This document shows positions 22,088 through 30,562 of a DNA stretch of 64,000 bases, in pieces. The notes under the pieces were generated by a model. It made no database searches. It had not been told where the DNA came from and saw only the letters and a program-made list of their open reading frames with translations. The stretch comes from Microbacterium oxydans (GTDB taxonomy: Bacteria > Actinomycetota > Actinomycetes > Actinomycetales > Microbacteriaceae): positions 2,666,001-2,730,000 of the forward strand of contig NZ_CP092891.1 of the NCBI RefSeq assembly GCF_026559675.1. Direction: 5' to 3'. Each line of letters starts with the position of its first letter. Within the stretch, counting starts at the first letter, position 1. Position numbers and translations under genes: made by a program.

Positions 22088-23170
22088 ATGAGTGCGACGG
22101 CGACGGAGGAGACGCTCGGGACGCGGATCGAAGAGGCGCTGCGACACCGCCTCTCCGAGCGCCGCGCTGCGGCCGAGCAGTACGGCAGTGAATTCGTCGA
22201 GCTCTGGGAGACGGCGGCGGAGCACGTCCTGGGTGGCAAGCTCATCCGCCCTCGCCTGCTCATGGACCTGTTGCACGCGCTGACGCCCGCTCCGCTCTCG
22301 GAGGATGAGACGCATCGTGCAATCGATGTGGCCGCCCACGTCGAGCTGCTGCACTTCGCCTTCCTCCTGCACGACGACGTGATCGACGGAGACCTGATCC
22401 GACGTCGGCGACCGAACCTGATCGGCACGCTCGCGGCTGGGCGTCCGGAAGAGTCCGGCGAGCCCGCGCTGCATTGGGCGCGCTCGAGTGCGATCCTCCT
22501 CGGAGACCTCCTGCTGTCGTCCGCCGTGCTCGGGTTCGCGCGCGCCGACGTGGCACCGGAGGCCCGCGAGCGGCTGCTCTCCCTGCTGGAGCAGACGATC
22601 TTCGAGACGGTCGCCGGGGAGCACGCCGACGTGGCCCTGAGCGACGGGGTGATCGCCCCCGACCTGCGCACCATCCTGTCGACGAGCGCCTACAAGACGG
22701 CGACCTACTCCTTCGTCCTTCCCCTGCGCGCCGCGGCGGTGCTGGCCGGATCCTCGCCCTCCGCCGAAGAGGAGCTCACGGCGATCGGCCACCGGCTCGG
22801 TCTCGCGTATCAGCTGCAGGACGACCTGCTCTCGGTGTTCGGCGACCCGGAGGAGCACGGCAAGGACGCCTTCTCCGACCTGCGCGAGGGCAAGGAGACG
22901 GCGATCATCGCGTATGCGCGCCTGACGAGCCACTGGGACAGCATCGAGCTGCACTTCGGGCGGTCCGACCTCGATCTCGCCGACGGCGCCTATACCCGCG
23001 ATCGTCTGCGCGAGTGCGGTGCGGAGGCATTCGTGCAGGGCCTCGTGCGCGAGCACCTCGACGCCGTGTCGAGCGCCCTCTCCCACGCGGAGTCCGCCGG
23101 CACGCTCTCGACCGCCGCCGGACGCACGGTTCGCGGCCTGGCCTCCCGCGTCGAGAGTCGACGCCGATGA
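22088..23170 (+). CDS. crtE: Geranylgeranyl diphosphate synthase (CrtE/IdsA type)
   Basis: A 360-aa trans-prenyltransferase. The first Asp-rich motif is LLHDDVIDGD (DDVID at 96-100), followed by RRRRPNLIGT. The second region reads LQDDLLSVFGD near 243-253, in which the second DDxxD is DDLLS, as in many actinobacterial short-chain synthases. HVLGGKLIRPRLL near 46-58 carries the IPP-binding KxxRP-like patch. It starts three bases after idi and overlaps crtB by four bases. Product C20 is inferred from operon context. Confidence 0.92.
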   Translation: MSATATEETLGTRIEEALRHRLSERRAAAEQYGSEFVELWETAAEHVLGGKLIRPRLLMDLLHALTPAPLSEDETHRAIDVAAHVELLHFAFLLHDDVIDGDLIRRRRPNLIGTLAAGRPEESGEPALHWARSSAILLGDLLLSSAVLGFARADVAPEARERLLSLLEQTIFETVAGEHADVALSDGVIAPDLRTILSTSAYKTATYSFVLPLRAAAVLAGSSPSAEEELTAIGHRLGLAYQLQDDLLSVFGDPEEHGKDAFSDLREGKETAIIAYARLTSHWDSIELHFGRSDLDLADGAYTRDRLRECGAEAFVQGLVREHLDAVSSALSHAESAGTLSTAAGRTVRGLASRVESRRR

Positions 23171-24075
23171 CCGCGAACCCCGCCCAGCCGGGCGACGACA
23201 CCGCGCTGCGCCGCTTCAACCGCACCGCCGAGATCGCGACCACCGACGTCATCCGCACCTACTCGACGTCGTTCGGCCTCGCGACGCGCCTTCTCGGGCA
23301 GCGGCACCGTCAGCACGTCCGCAACATCTACGCCATGGTGCGCATCGCCGACGAGATCGTGGACGGGGTGGCGGCGGAGGCCGGACTCGACGCCACCGCG
23401 CAGTCGGCCGCCCTGGACTCGTACGTCGCCGAGACGCACCGCTCGATGCGCAGCGGATACAGCAGCGACCTGATCCTGCACGCCTTCGCCCGGACCGCCC
23501 GAGAGTGCGGGATCGGCGAGGACCTCACCCGGCCCTTCTTCGACTCCATGCGGGCCGACATCGCCCGGGACTCCGGATTCGCCGCATACGACGCGGACGC
23601 CCACGCGGCCTACGTCTACGGCTCCGCGGAGGTCGTGGGGCTAATGTGTCTGCAGGTGTTCCTGCGGGACGCCGACCGCACTCCCTCCGAGCTCGACACG
23701 CTGCACCGCGGGGCTCGTCAGCTCGGCGCCGCGTTCCAGAATGTGAACTTCCTGCGCGATCTCGCCGACGACACGGATCGACTGCGGCGCGGATACCTCG
23801 GTGGCACCGAGCGCCTGACCGACGCCGACCGCGACACCTGGGTCGACACGATCGACCGACAGCTCGCCGACGCCCGGGCCGCGATCCCCCTGCTGCCGAA
23901 GGACTCCCGGGCGGCCGTCCGCAGCGCCCTCGCGCTGTTCGCGGCGCTCACCCGACGCGTCGCGAAGACACCCGCCGACCAGCTGTACCAGCGCCGCGTG
24001 CGGGTCCCCGATCCGATCAAGGCCGTGCTCGCCGCTCGAGCGGTCCTGACCACGGCGATGGAACGCGACCGATGA
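23167..24075 (+). CDS. crtB: Phytoene synthase
   Basis: A 302-aa head-to-head prenyl synthase joining two GGPP into phytoene. The two Asp-rich motifs are visible: RIADEIVDGV (DEIVD at 62-66) and NFLRDLADDTDR near 197-208. YSTSFGLATRLL is the family N-terminal signature, and VYGSAEVVGLMCLQVF matches the conserved central helix. ATGA overlaps with both neighbouring genes indicate coupled translation. Confidence 0.96.
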   Translation: MTANPAQPGDDTALRRFNRTAEIATTDVIRTYSTSFGLATRLLGQRHRQHVRNIYAMVRIADEIVDGVAAEAGLDATAQSAALDSYVAETHRSMRSGYSSDLILHAFARTARECGIGEDLTRPFFDSMRADIARDSGFAAYDADAHAAYVYGSAEVVGLMCLQVFLRDADRTPSELDTLHRGARQLGAAFQNVNFLRDLADDTDRLRRGYLGGTERLTDADRDTWVDTIDRQLADARAAIPLLPKDSRAAVRSALALFAALTRRVAKTPADQLYQRRVRVPDPIKAVLAARAVLTTAMERDR

Positions 24076-25661
24076 GCCGGGTCGTGGTCATCGGCGCGGG
24101 TGTCGCCGGGCTCGCGACGGCCGGCCTGCTCGCGCGGGACGGGCACGAGGTGGTCGTCCTCGAGAAGAACGATCGCGTCGGCGGGCGCGCCGGGACGATC
24201 GAGCGCGAGGGGTTCCGCTTCGATTCCGGACCCTCGTGGTACCTCATGCCCGAGGTCTTCGACCACTTCTTCGCCATGATGGGCACCACCACCGAGGAGC
24301 AGCTCGACCTCCGTCTGCTCGACCCCGGCTACCGGGTCTTCCGCTCCCCCGGGTCTGCGGAAGCCGTGACCGTGCCCGCCGGTCGCGCCGCGGTCGGTCG
24401 ACTGTTCGAGTCGCTGGAGCCCGGGTCTTCGCGGGCGCTCACCGCCTACCTCGACTCCGCGCACCATGCCGGAGCCATGGCGCAGAAGTACTTCCTCTAC
24501 AACCCGTTCACCCGGATGCGGTCGCTGGCCGTCCCGGAGGTGCTGCGCGCGCTCCCCCGCCTGTTCACGCTGCTCGGCACGCGGCTGCAGTCGTTCGCCG
24601 CACGCCGCTTCCGCCACCCGGTCGTGCGTCAGATCCTCGGCTATCCGGCGGTGTTCCTCGGCACCGATCCGCGGAGCGCCCCCGCGATGTACCACCTGAT
24701 GAGCGCTCTCGACCTCGATCAGGGCGTCAGCTATCCCCAGGGCGGCTTCTGGCGCGTGGTCGAGCGGATCGAAGCCCTCGCCCTCGAGGCGGGCGTCCGG
24801 ATCGTGACCGGAGCGGATGTCACCGGCATCCGGACCCGGGACCACGACGGCGCCACGCATGCGACCGGCGTCGCCTGGGTCGATGCGTCGGGGGCCGCGC
24901 ACGTCGAGGAGGCCGACATCGTGGTGTCCGCGGCGGATCTGCACCACACCGAGACCGCACTGCTGCCGCGCTCCCTGCAGACCTACCCGGAGTCGTGGTG
25001 GGCGCGCCGAACCAGTGGACCGGGCGGGGTGCTGGTGATGCTGGGCGTGCGCGGCGCCCTGCCCGAGCTGCCGCACCACTCGCTGTTCTTCACCGACGAC
25101 TGGGACGCGAACTTCGACGCCATCTTCGGCCCCGATCCGTCCGTGCCCACCCCGGCATCGACCTACGTGTGCCGGCCGAGCGCCACGGATCCGGACGTCG
25201 CTCCCGCGGACCACGAGAACCTCTTCGTGCTGGTGCCCGTTCCCGCGGACGTCGACCTCGGCCACGGCGGATCCGACGGCGGAGGCTCGCCGGAGGTCGA
25301 ACGCGCGGCCGATGCCGCGATCGACCAGATCGCCGCCTGGGCGGACGTCCCCGACCTCCGCGAGCGCATCGTCGTCCGCGAGACGAAGGGTCCGGCGGAC
25401 TTCCGCGACGACTACCGCTCGTGGCGAGGCGGGATGCTGGGCCCCGCGCACATCCTGTCGCAGAGCGCCATGTTCCGGGCCCAGAACGCGTCCCGTCGCG
25501 TGCGCGGCCTCTTCTACGCGGGCGCGACGACGGCGCCGGGCGTGGGAGTGCCGATGTGCCTGATCAGTGCGGAGATCGTACTCAAGCGGATGCGCGGCGA
25601 TCACTCACCCGGGCCGCTCGCCGTCCCCGAGCCGTCCGCCGTCGGGACGGAGCGTCCGTGA
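24072..25661 (+). CDS. crtI: Phytoene desaturase
   Basis: A 529-aa FAD-dependent CrtI converting phytoene to lycopene by stepwise desaturation. The N-terminal dinucleotide fold VVVIGAGVAGLATAGLLARDG and the GRAGTIEREGFRFDSGPSW loop (cores quoted) are present. The C-terminal bacterial-desaturase signature is YAGATTAPGVGVPMCLISAE near 498-515. The start overlaps crtB by four bases and the stop overlaps crtYe by one (TGATG). Confidence 0.96.
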   Translation: MSRVVVIGAGVAGLATAGLLARDGHEVVVLEKNDRVGGRAGTIEREGFRFDSGPSWYLMPEVFDHFFAMMGTTTEEQLDLRLLDPGYRVFRSPGSAEAVTVPAGRAAVGRLFESLEPGSSRALTAYLDSAHHAGAMAQKYFLYNPFTRMRSLAVPEVLRALPRLFTLLGTRLQSFAARRFRHPVVRQILGYPAVFLGTDPRSAPAMYHLMSALDLDQGVSYPQGGFWRVVERIEALALEAGVRIVTGADVTGIRTRDHDGATHATGVAWVDASGAAHVEEADIVVSAADLHHTETALLPRSLQTYPESWWARRTSGPGGVLVMLGVRGALPELPHHSLFFTDDWDANFDAIFGPDPSVPTPASTYVCRPSATDPDVAPADHENLFVLVPVPADVDLGHGGSDGGGSPEVERAADAAIDQIAAWADVPDLRERIVVRETKGPADFRDDYRSWRGGMLGPAHILSQSAMFRAQNASRRVRGLFYAGATTAPGVGVPMCLISAEIVLKRMRGDHSPGPLAVPEPSAVGTERP

Positions 25662-26005
25662 TGGGCGCGGTGTACCTGCTCGCCCTGCTGATCTCGTTGG
25701 GGTGCATGCTGCTGCTGGACTGGCGGTTCCGCCTGTTCTTCTGGCGGGACGCGGTCTCGGCGTCGGTCGTGACGGCCGTCGGGTTCGTGTTCTTCCTCCT
25801 CTGGGACGTGGCGGGCATCGCCAACGGCATCTTCCTCCGAGGCGACGCGGCCATCGCGACGGGTGTGGTGCTGGCCCCCGAGCTGCCGATCGAGGAACCC
25901 GTGTTCCTGCTCTTCCTCGTGGTCTGCACGATGGTGATCTACACGGGCTCCGCACGCCTCCTGACCCATCGACGCAAGCGGCGCACCGAAGGCGGTCGCT
26001 CATGA
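25661..26005 (+). CDS. crtYe: C50 carotenoid epsilon-cyclase subunit CrtYe
   Basis: A 114-aa membrane protein with three hydrophobic helices, one half of the heterodimeric lycopene-type cyclase. The CarR/lycopene-cyclase-domain motif LPIEEPVFLLFLVVCT (PIEEP core) is at about residues 71-86. It ends with a basic tail. Overlaps crtI by one base and crtYf by four. With CrtYf it should cyclise flavuxanthin to decaprenoxanthin, or similar; ring type cannot be told from sequence alone. Confidence 0.92.
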   Translation: MGAVYLLALLISLGCMLLLDWRFRLFFWRDAVSASVVTAVGFVFFLLWDVAGIANGIFLRGDAAIATGVVLAPELPIEEPVFLLFLVVCTMVIYTGSARLLTHRRKRRTEGGRS

Positions 26006-26349
26006 CCTACCTCCAGCTGGCCATCCTGTTCCTGCTCGCCGCCACGATCGGCGGCGTCGCGCTGGCTCTCGCCTCGCGCCGACGCGGCCCCCTGCCCGGG
26101 GCGGTGGTGACGACCGTGGTGCTGCTCTTCCTGCTCACCGCCGTCTTCGACACCGTGATGATCGCGAGCGGCCTGTTCCACTACGCGCAGGATCCGCTGC
26201 TCGGGTTGCACATCGGGCTGGCGCCACTCGAGGACTTCGCCTATCCGCTGGCGGGCGCGCTGCTCCTGCCGGCGCTCTGGACGGCGCTGCGCGCCCGGCG
26301 GCGAGCGCGCGAGGACGGGACGAACCCCGACGACGGAGGACGCGGATGA
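26002..26349 (+). CDS. crtYf: C50 carotenoid epsilon-cyclase subunit CrtYf
   Basis: A 115-aa partner of CrtYe with three hydrophobic segments and the second half of the cyclase signature, LAPLEDFAYPLAGALLLP (PLEDFAYP core) near 75-92. The C-terminus is basic and hydrophilic. Overlaps both neighbours by ATGA, so subunits are probably made in equal amounts. Fused CrtYe-f versions exist elsewhere; here the genes are separate. Confidence 0.92.
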   Translation: MTYLQLAILFLLAATIGGVALALASRRRGPLPGAVVTTVVLLFLLTAVFDTVMIASGLFHYAQDPLLGLHIGLAPLEDFAYPLAGALLLPALWTALRARRRAREDGTNPDDGGRG

Positions 26350-27239
26350 GCGCCGACCCCACGCCGTCGCACACGTTCGGGCGCGACTTCGCGCAGATCG
26401 TGCTCTCGTCGCGGCCGATCAGCTGGATCAACACGGCGTTCCCCTTCGCGGCGGCCTACTTCCTCAGCACCCGCGAGATCGACCTCACGCTGGTGATCGG
26501 CACCCTGTACTTCCTGATCCCCTACAACCTCGCGATGTACGGGATCAACGACGTCTTCGACTACGCCTCCGATCTGGCCAACCCGCGCAAGGGCGGCATC
26601 GAGGGTGCGCTGCTGTCGCCCCGCATCCACCGCGCGACCCTGTGGGCGGCGGCGGCGACCAACGTCCCGTTCCTGGTCTACCTCGTGATCGTGGGGAACC
26701 CGGCGTCCTGGTTCTGGCTGGCGGTCAGCGTGTTCGCGGTGATCGCGTACTCCGCTCCCCTGCTGCGGTTCAAGGAGCGGCCGTTCCTGGACTCGCTGAC
26801 CTCGAGCACGCATTTCGTCAGCCCCGCCGTCGTCGCCCTCGCCCTCGCGGGCGCACAGGTCGGCGCGGCGACGGTCATCACGCTCGGCGCGTTCTTCCTC
26901 TGGGGCATGGCGGCGCACGCGTTCGGCGCCGTGCAGGACATCGGTCCCGACCGGGAGGCGGGCATCTCCTCGATCGCGACCGTCATCGGCGCGCGGGCGA
27001 CGGTGCGGCTGTCCCTCTCGCTCTGGACGATCGCGGGAGCGGCGATGCTCCTGACGCCGTGGCCCGGTCCCCTCGCCGCGGTCCTCGCCGTCCCCTACAT
27101 CGTGAACGCGGCACCGTGGTGGAACGTCACCGATGAGACCTCCGCATCCACGAACCGCGCCTGGCGACGCTTCATCGCCCTCAACTACTTCGCCGGATTC
27201 CTCGCGACGATGATCCTCATCCTCGCGTGGCTCTCCTGA
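26346..27239 (+). CDS. crtEb: Lycopene elongase (UbiA-family prenyltransferase)
   Basis: A 297-aa UbiA-superfamily enzyme adding C5 units to lycopene at both ends, giving flavuxanthin (C50). The Asp-rich motifs are YGINDVFDYASD (NDxxDxxxD) near 64-76 and QDIGPDREAGISSI near 197-211. Seven or more hydrophobic helices. It begins FAQIVLSSRPISWINTAFPF (core SRPISWINT), characteristic of CrtEb. ATGA overlap with crtYf; followed after 38 bp by the MMPL gene. Confidence 0.94.
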   Translation: MSADPTPSHTFGRDFAQIVLSSRPISWINTAFPFAAAYFLSTREIDLTLVIGTLYFLIPYNLAMYGINDVFDYASDLANPRKGGIEGALLSPRIHRATLWAAAATNVPFLVYLVIVGNPASWFWLAVSVFAVIAYSAPLLRFKERPFLDSLTSSTHFVSPAVVALALAGAQVGAATVITLGAFFLWGMAAHAFGAVQDIGPDREAGISSIATVIGARATVRLSLSLWTIAGAAMLLTPWPGPLAAVLAVPYIVNAAPWWNVTDETSASTNRAWRRFIALNYFAGFLATMILILAWLS

Positions 27240-27277
27240 CTCCCCGACACCCGAACCCGTTCTCCGAAAGGAACCCG

Positions 27278-29464
27278 ATGTCCCGCCCTGACACCGCCCC
27301 GATCCCACCCACCAGGGAGCGCTCACGCCGACACTCCTGGGTGCGTGTGCTCCTCCCGGTGGCACTGATCCTGGTGTGGCTGGTCGGTGCGTCGCTGGGC
27401 GGACCGCTGTTCGGCAAGGTCGACGAGGTCTCCTCGAACGACCAGACGACCTACCTTCCCGAGTCGGCCGCTGCGACCGAGGTGCAGCAGCTCCTCGGCG
27501 AGTTCAACGACAGCGACGCGATTCCCGCCATCGCGGTGTTCACCTCCGACGACAAGCTCACCGCGTCGGAGCTCGACGCGATCTCGGATGCCGTCGCGGA
27601 CGCCCCGAGTGTGGAGGGTGTGGGTGACGACGTCTCGCCCGCGCTCCCCTCCGATGACGGCAAGGCCGTCCAGGCGTTCATCCCGATCGAGGGAGACGCC
27701 GAGCTGTCCGATGCGACGGCCGCTCTCGGCGACGAGCTGCGCGCTGCGGTCCCGGACGGCGTCACGGTCTACATCACCGGACCGGCCGGATTCAGCGCCG
27801 ACCTCGTCGCCGGATTCGCCGGCATCGACGGACTTCTCCTCGGCGTCGCGCTCCTCGCCGTGCTCGTCATCCTGGTGCTGGTCTACCGCTCGTTCCTGCT
27901 GCCGCTCGTCGTGCTGTCGACGAGTCTGTTCGCGCTCTGCGTGGCCCTCCTCGTGGTCTGGTGGCTCGCGAAGTTCGAGATCCTGCTGCTCAGCGGGCAG
28001 ACGCAGGGCATCCTGTTCATCCTCGTGATCGGCGCAGCGACGGACTACGCCCTGCTCTTCGTCGCGCGGTTCCGGGAGGAGCTGCGCGTCGCGCAGGACA
28101 AGGGCACCGCGGTCATCGCGGCGTGGAAGGGGTCGGTGGAGCCGATCGCGGCCTCGGGCGGCACCGTGATCGCGGGACTCCTCTGCCTGCTGCTGAGCGA
28201 CCTCAAGTCGAACAGCACCCTGGGGCCGGTCGCGGCGATCGGCATCGTGTTCGCGATGCTCTCCGCGCTGACCCTGCTCCCCTCACTGCTGCTGCTCTTC
28301 GGCCGCGCGGTGTTCTGGCCGCGGCGCCCGCGCTTCGAGCCCGAGGTGGTGGCGGAGGAGCACGGCATGCGCACGACCGGGCTGTGGGCCCGACTGGCCG
28401 GCCTCATCAAGCGGCGGCCTCGGGTGATCTGGATCGTGACCACGCTCGTGCTCCTGGCCGGCGCCGCAGGGATCACCCAGCTCGACGCGAACGGTGTCCC
28501 GCAGTCCGACCTCGTGCTCGGCGCATCCGAGGCCCGCGACGGGCAGGTCGCGCTCGGCGAGCACTTCCCGGGCGGATCCGGCAGCCCGGTGTACGTGGTC
28601 GTCGATCAGGACAAGCTGCAGGACGCCGCCGACATCCTCCTGGCGAACGACGGCGTCGACACCGTGTCCGTGACCGCCGCGGATTCGCCCAGCGGCACGG
28701 CTCCCGTGACCGCGGACGGGATCACGGCCGTCGGCCCTCCCGGAACGCCCGTCCCCGATCCGACCACGGTCGACGGCGATGTGCTCCTGCAGGGGACGCT
28801 GACGGACGCGGCCGACTCGGAGGCCGCCGCCACCACCGTGCGCGAGCTGCGCAGTGAGCTCACCGATGTGAAGGCCCTCGTCGGAGGCGTGACCGCGACG
28901 TCCATCGACACGAACGATGCGTCGATCCACGACCGGAACCTCATCATCCCGGTCATCCTCGTGGTGATCATGTTCATCCTGATGCTGCTGCTGCGCTCGA
29001 TCCTCGCGCCGGTGCTGCTGATCCTGACGACAGTGCTGTCCTTCGGCACCGCGATGGGGGTCTCCGCGCTGGTCTTCAACGGGATCTTCGCGTTCCCCGG
29101 AGCCGATCCGGCGGTGCCGCTGTTCGGCTTCGTGTTCCTGGTCGCGCTCGGCATCGACTACAACATCTTCCTCATGACGAGGGTGCGCGAGGAGTCGAAG
29201 GCGCACGGGACCAGGGAGGGGATCCTGCGCGGCCTGTCGATCACCGGAGGGGTCATCACCTCGGCGGGACTCGTCCTGGCGGCGACCTTCGCAGCGCTGT
29301 CGGTGATCCCGATCCTTTTCCTGGTCCAGCTGGCATTCATCGTCGCGTTCGGCGTGCTGCTCGACACGTTCATCGTGCGGTCGCTGCTGGTGCCGGCGCT
29401 CACGTACGACATCGGCAAGGCGATCTGGTGGCCCTCGAAGCTGTGGCGTCGCGGGCTGGACTGA
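27278..29464 (+). CDS. MMPL-family RND transporter linked to the crt operon
   Basis: A 728-aa exporter with the repeated MMPL layout: a single N-terminal helix, a large extracytoplasmic loop (about 45-180), a block of five helices, then the same pattern again. Intramembrane motifs GAATDYALLFVARFREEL near 253 and ALGIDYNIFLMTRVREES near 625 carry the family's Asp-Tyr pairs (GxxxDY). GAAAGGA lies before the ATG, which rules out a start 17 codons earlier. An MmpL-type gene also lies in the corynebacterial crt operon (between crtE and crtB); here it is at the end. It may export or place the carotenoid or its precursors. That role is inference. Confidence 0.9.
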   Translation: MSRPDTAPIPPTRERSRRHSWVRVLLPVALILVWLVGASLGGPLFGKVDEVSSNDQTTYLPESAAATEVQQLLGEFNDSDAIPAIAVFTSDDKLTASELDAISDAVADAPSVEGVGDDVSPALPSDDGKAVQAFIPIEGDAELSDATAALGDELRAAVPDGVTVYITGPAGFSADLVAGFAGIDGLLLGVALLAVLVILVLVYRSFLLPLVVLSTSLFALCVALLVVWWLAKFEILLLSGQTQGILFILVIGAATDYALLFVARFREELRVAQDKGTAVIAAWKGSVEPIAASGGTVIAGLLCLLLSDLKSNSTLGPVAAIGIVFAMLSALTLLPSLLLLFGRAVFWPRRPRFEPEVVAEEHGMRTTGLWARLAGLIKRRPRVIWIVTTLVLLAGAAGITQLDANGVPQSDLVLGASEARDGQVALGEHFPGGSGSPVYVVVDQDKLQDAADILLANDGVDTVSVTAADSPSGTAPVTADGITAVGPPGTPVPDPTTVDGDVLLQGTLTDAADSEAAATTVRELRSELTDVKALVGGVTATSIDTNDASIHDRNLIIPVILVVIMFILMLLLRSILAPVLLILTTVLSFGTAMGVSALVFNGIFAFPGADPAVPLFGFVFLVALGIDYNIFLMTRVREESKAHGTREGILRGLSITGGVITSAGLVLAATFAALSVIPILFLVQLAFIVAFGVLLDTFIVRSLLVPALTYDIGKAIWWPSKLWRRGLD

Positions 29465-29504
29465 AACGCGGCGGCGTGCGCCCGGTCGCTTAGACTGGAC
29501 GCAC

Positions 29505-29577
29505 GCCCTCGTAGCTCAGGGGATAGAGCAGCCCTCTCCTAAAGGGCAGGTCGCAGGTTCGAATCCTGTCGCGGGCA
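29505..29577 (+). tRNA. tRNA-Arg (CCT)
   Basis: 73 nt, no encoded CCA. The anticodon loop CTCCTAA gives CCT (reads AGG). D stem GCTC/GAGC and T loop TTCGAAT are normal. Acceptor GCCCTCG against CGCGGGC has one U5-C68 mismatch. A TAGACT hexamer at 29491-29496 is a plausible -10. A strong terminator follows two bases later. Confidence 0.95.
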
Positions 29578-29578
29578 C

Positions 29579-29623
29579 GACGTGCTGAAGGGGCCGCCCG
29601 GAGGGTGGCCCCTTCAGCACGTC
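29579..29623 (+). terminator. Very strong hairpin after tRNA-Arg
   Basis: A 17-bp perfect stem, GACGTGCTGAAGGGGCC with GGCCCCTTCAGCACGTC, and an 11-nt loop. It starts two bases after the tRNA. No T-run. Confidence 0.85.
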
Positions 29624-29734
29624 TCAGGCCCCCGTCAGCGGGCCCCCGGCCGGCCCGAGGCTCCGCGCGCCGCCCTTCTCGATCCGATCCCCGCCCGCTC
29701 TCTCGCGGCGCGTGGAGTGGCCGGTGGAGGAAGC

Positions 29735-29747
29735 GCGGGCACGACGT
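29735..29747 (+). repeat. Copy of the tRNA-Arg 3' end
   Basis: GCGGGCACGACGT repeats exactly the bases at 29571-29583 (the last seven of the tRNA plus six beyond), 164 bp away. It lies in the otherwise featureless gap 29624-29755 before the HNH gene. It could be a vestigial att-like duplication or chance in GC-rich DNA. Confidence 0.4.
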
Positions 29748-29755
29748 CCCGAGGC

Positions 29756-30253
29756 TCAGGCGGCCAGCGCCAGGTACGGCTCCCATCGGGGGTCGCTGCG
29801 CTCGGTGCCGCGCACGGTCCAGGCGGTGCCGTGGGGCGGACGCGGAGTGAACCGCAGCTCCCAGCGCATCTCCTGCGGGGTGCGGTTGCTCTTGACGTTG
29901 TTGCAGCGCAGGCAGCAGGCGACGAGGTTCTCCCATGAGTCCGCTCCCCCGCGCGAACGCGGCAGCACATGGTCGATCGTGGATGCCGCCTTGCCGCAGT
30001 AGCCGCAGCGGTGGTTGTCGCGGCGGAGCACGCCGCGACGCGTGACCGGCACGCGTCTGCTCGTCGGCACCCGGACGTACCGGGCGAGGATGATGACCGC
30101 CGGGCGATCGTAGACGCCGTGGGTGCCCCAGACGGGGTCTTCCTCCACGCGTTCGATCACGGTCGCCTTGTCGTTCATCACGAGGACCAGGGCTCGCTTG
30201 AACGACACGATCGCAAGCGGCTCGTATCCGGCATTCAGGACCAGTGTGCGCAT
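29756..30253 (-). CDS. HNH endonuclease family protein
   Basis: A 165-aa protein. The N-terminal 70 residues (MRTLVLNAGYEPLAIVSFKRA start) are typical of the actinobacterial chromosomal HNH family. The zinc ribbon CGYC (83-86) and CLRC (114-117) bracket the catalytic core: Asp94-His95 in TIDHVLPRSRGG and the Asn-Asn at 118-119 in CNNVKSNRTP. GAGAGG lies before the ATG. Biological role not known; there are no phage genes around it, so a packaging role is unlikely. Upstream it is separated from a terminator at 30341 by its own 87-bp leader. Confidence 0.9.
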   Translation of the reverse strand: MRTLVLNAGYEPLAIVSFKRALVLVMNDKATVIERVEEDPVWGTHGVYDRPAVIILARYVRVPTSRRVPVTRRGVLRRDNHRCGYCGKAASTIDHVLPRSRGGADSWENLVACCLRCNNVKSNRTPQEMRWELRFTPRPPHGTAWTVRGTERSDPRWEPYLALAA

Positions 30254-30340
30254 TCGTCATCCTCTCGATCCGCCGGGACGGCTTCCCGGCACTCTCGACT
30301 CACACGAGGTCGCGCAGGAGGAAGAGCGATCGCGGGGACG

Positions 30341-30371
30341 AAAAAAGGCGCCGTCTAAAGACAGCGCCTTT
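30341..30371 (-). terminator. Intrinsic terminator with U-run
   Basis: On the minus strand AAAGGCGC-T-GTC, loop TTTA, GAC-G-GCGCCTTT is followed by a run of six T counted from the stem end. It is the only terminator in the window with a full T-tract. It ends transcripts coming from the M23 peptidase side. Confidence 0.85.
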
Positions 30372-30480
30372 CGCGCACGGCAACGCCGTGGCTTCCCTGC
30401 GGGCTATGCAGAAGGACGTGACGACCGAGGGCATCCATGGTTCGGATGCTCGATATTCGCTCCATCTGCCTCTCCCACCT
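30341..30480 (-). ncRNA. Candidate structured small RNA or long 3' UTR
   Basis: The gap 30254-30562 has no convincing gene. On the minus strand it holds a series of hairpins ending in a classic intrinsic terminator: GAGCATCC...GGATGCCCTC (about 30454-30429), CACGGC-AAC-GCCGTG (30377-30391), then the terminator at 30371-30341. A 36-codon reading frame (30465-30355) with GGGAG before its ATG ends inside the terminator loop. Its third-position GC is near 60 per cent, far below neighbours, so I favour RNA over protein. No firm promoter is visible; it could instead be processed from the M23 mRNA. Confidence 0.45.
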
Positions 30481-30562
30481 GTACGACAACGGGATCAGGC
30501 TAACCCATCTCCCTGGGTGCAGGGCGAAACGGCGGGTGAATGGAGGAAGGCGTGTCCGGGAA

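Noticed and set aside
29756..30253. HNH endonuclease as sign of a prophage or mobile element
   Set aside because: No integrase, terminase or phage genes nearby; the family is a usual chromosomal gene in actinobacteria.
30355..30465. 36-aa small protein with GGGAG before its ATG
   Set aside because: Low third-position GC, stop in the terminator loop, no recognisable sequence; RNA structure explains the region better.
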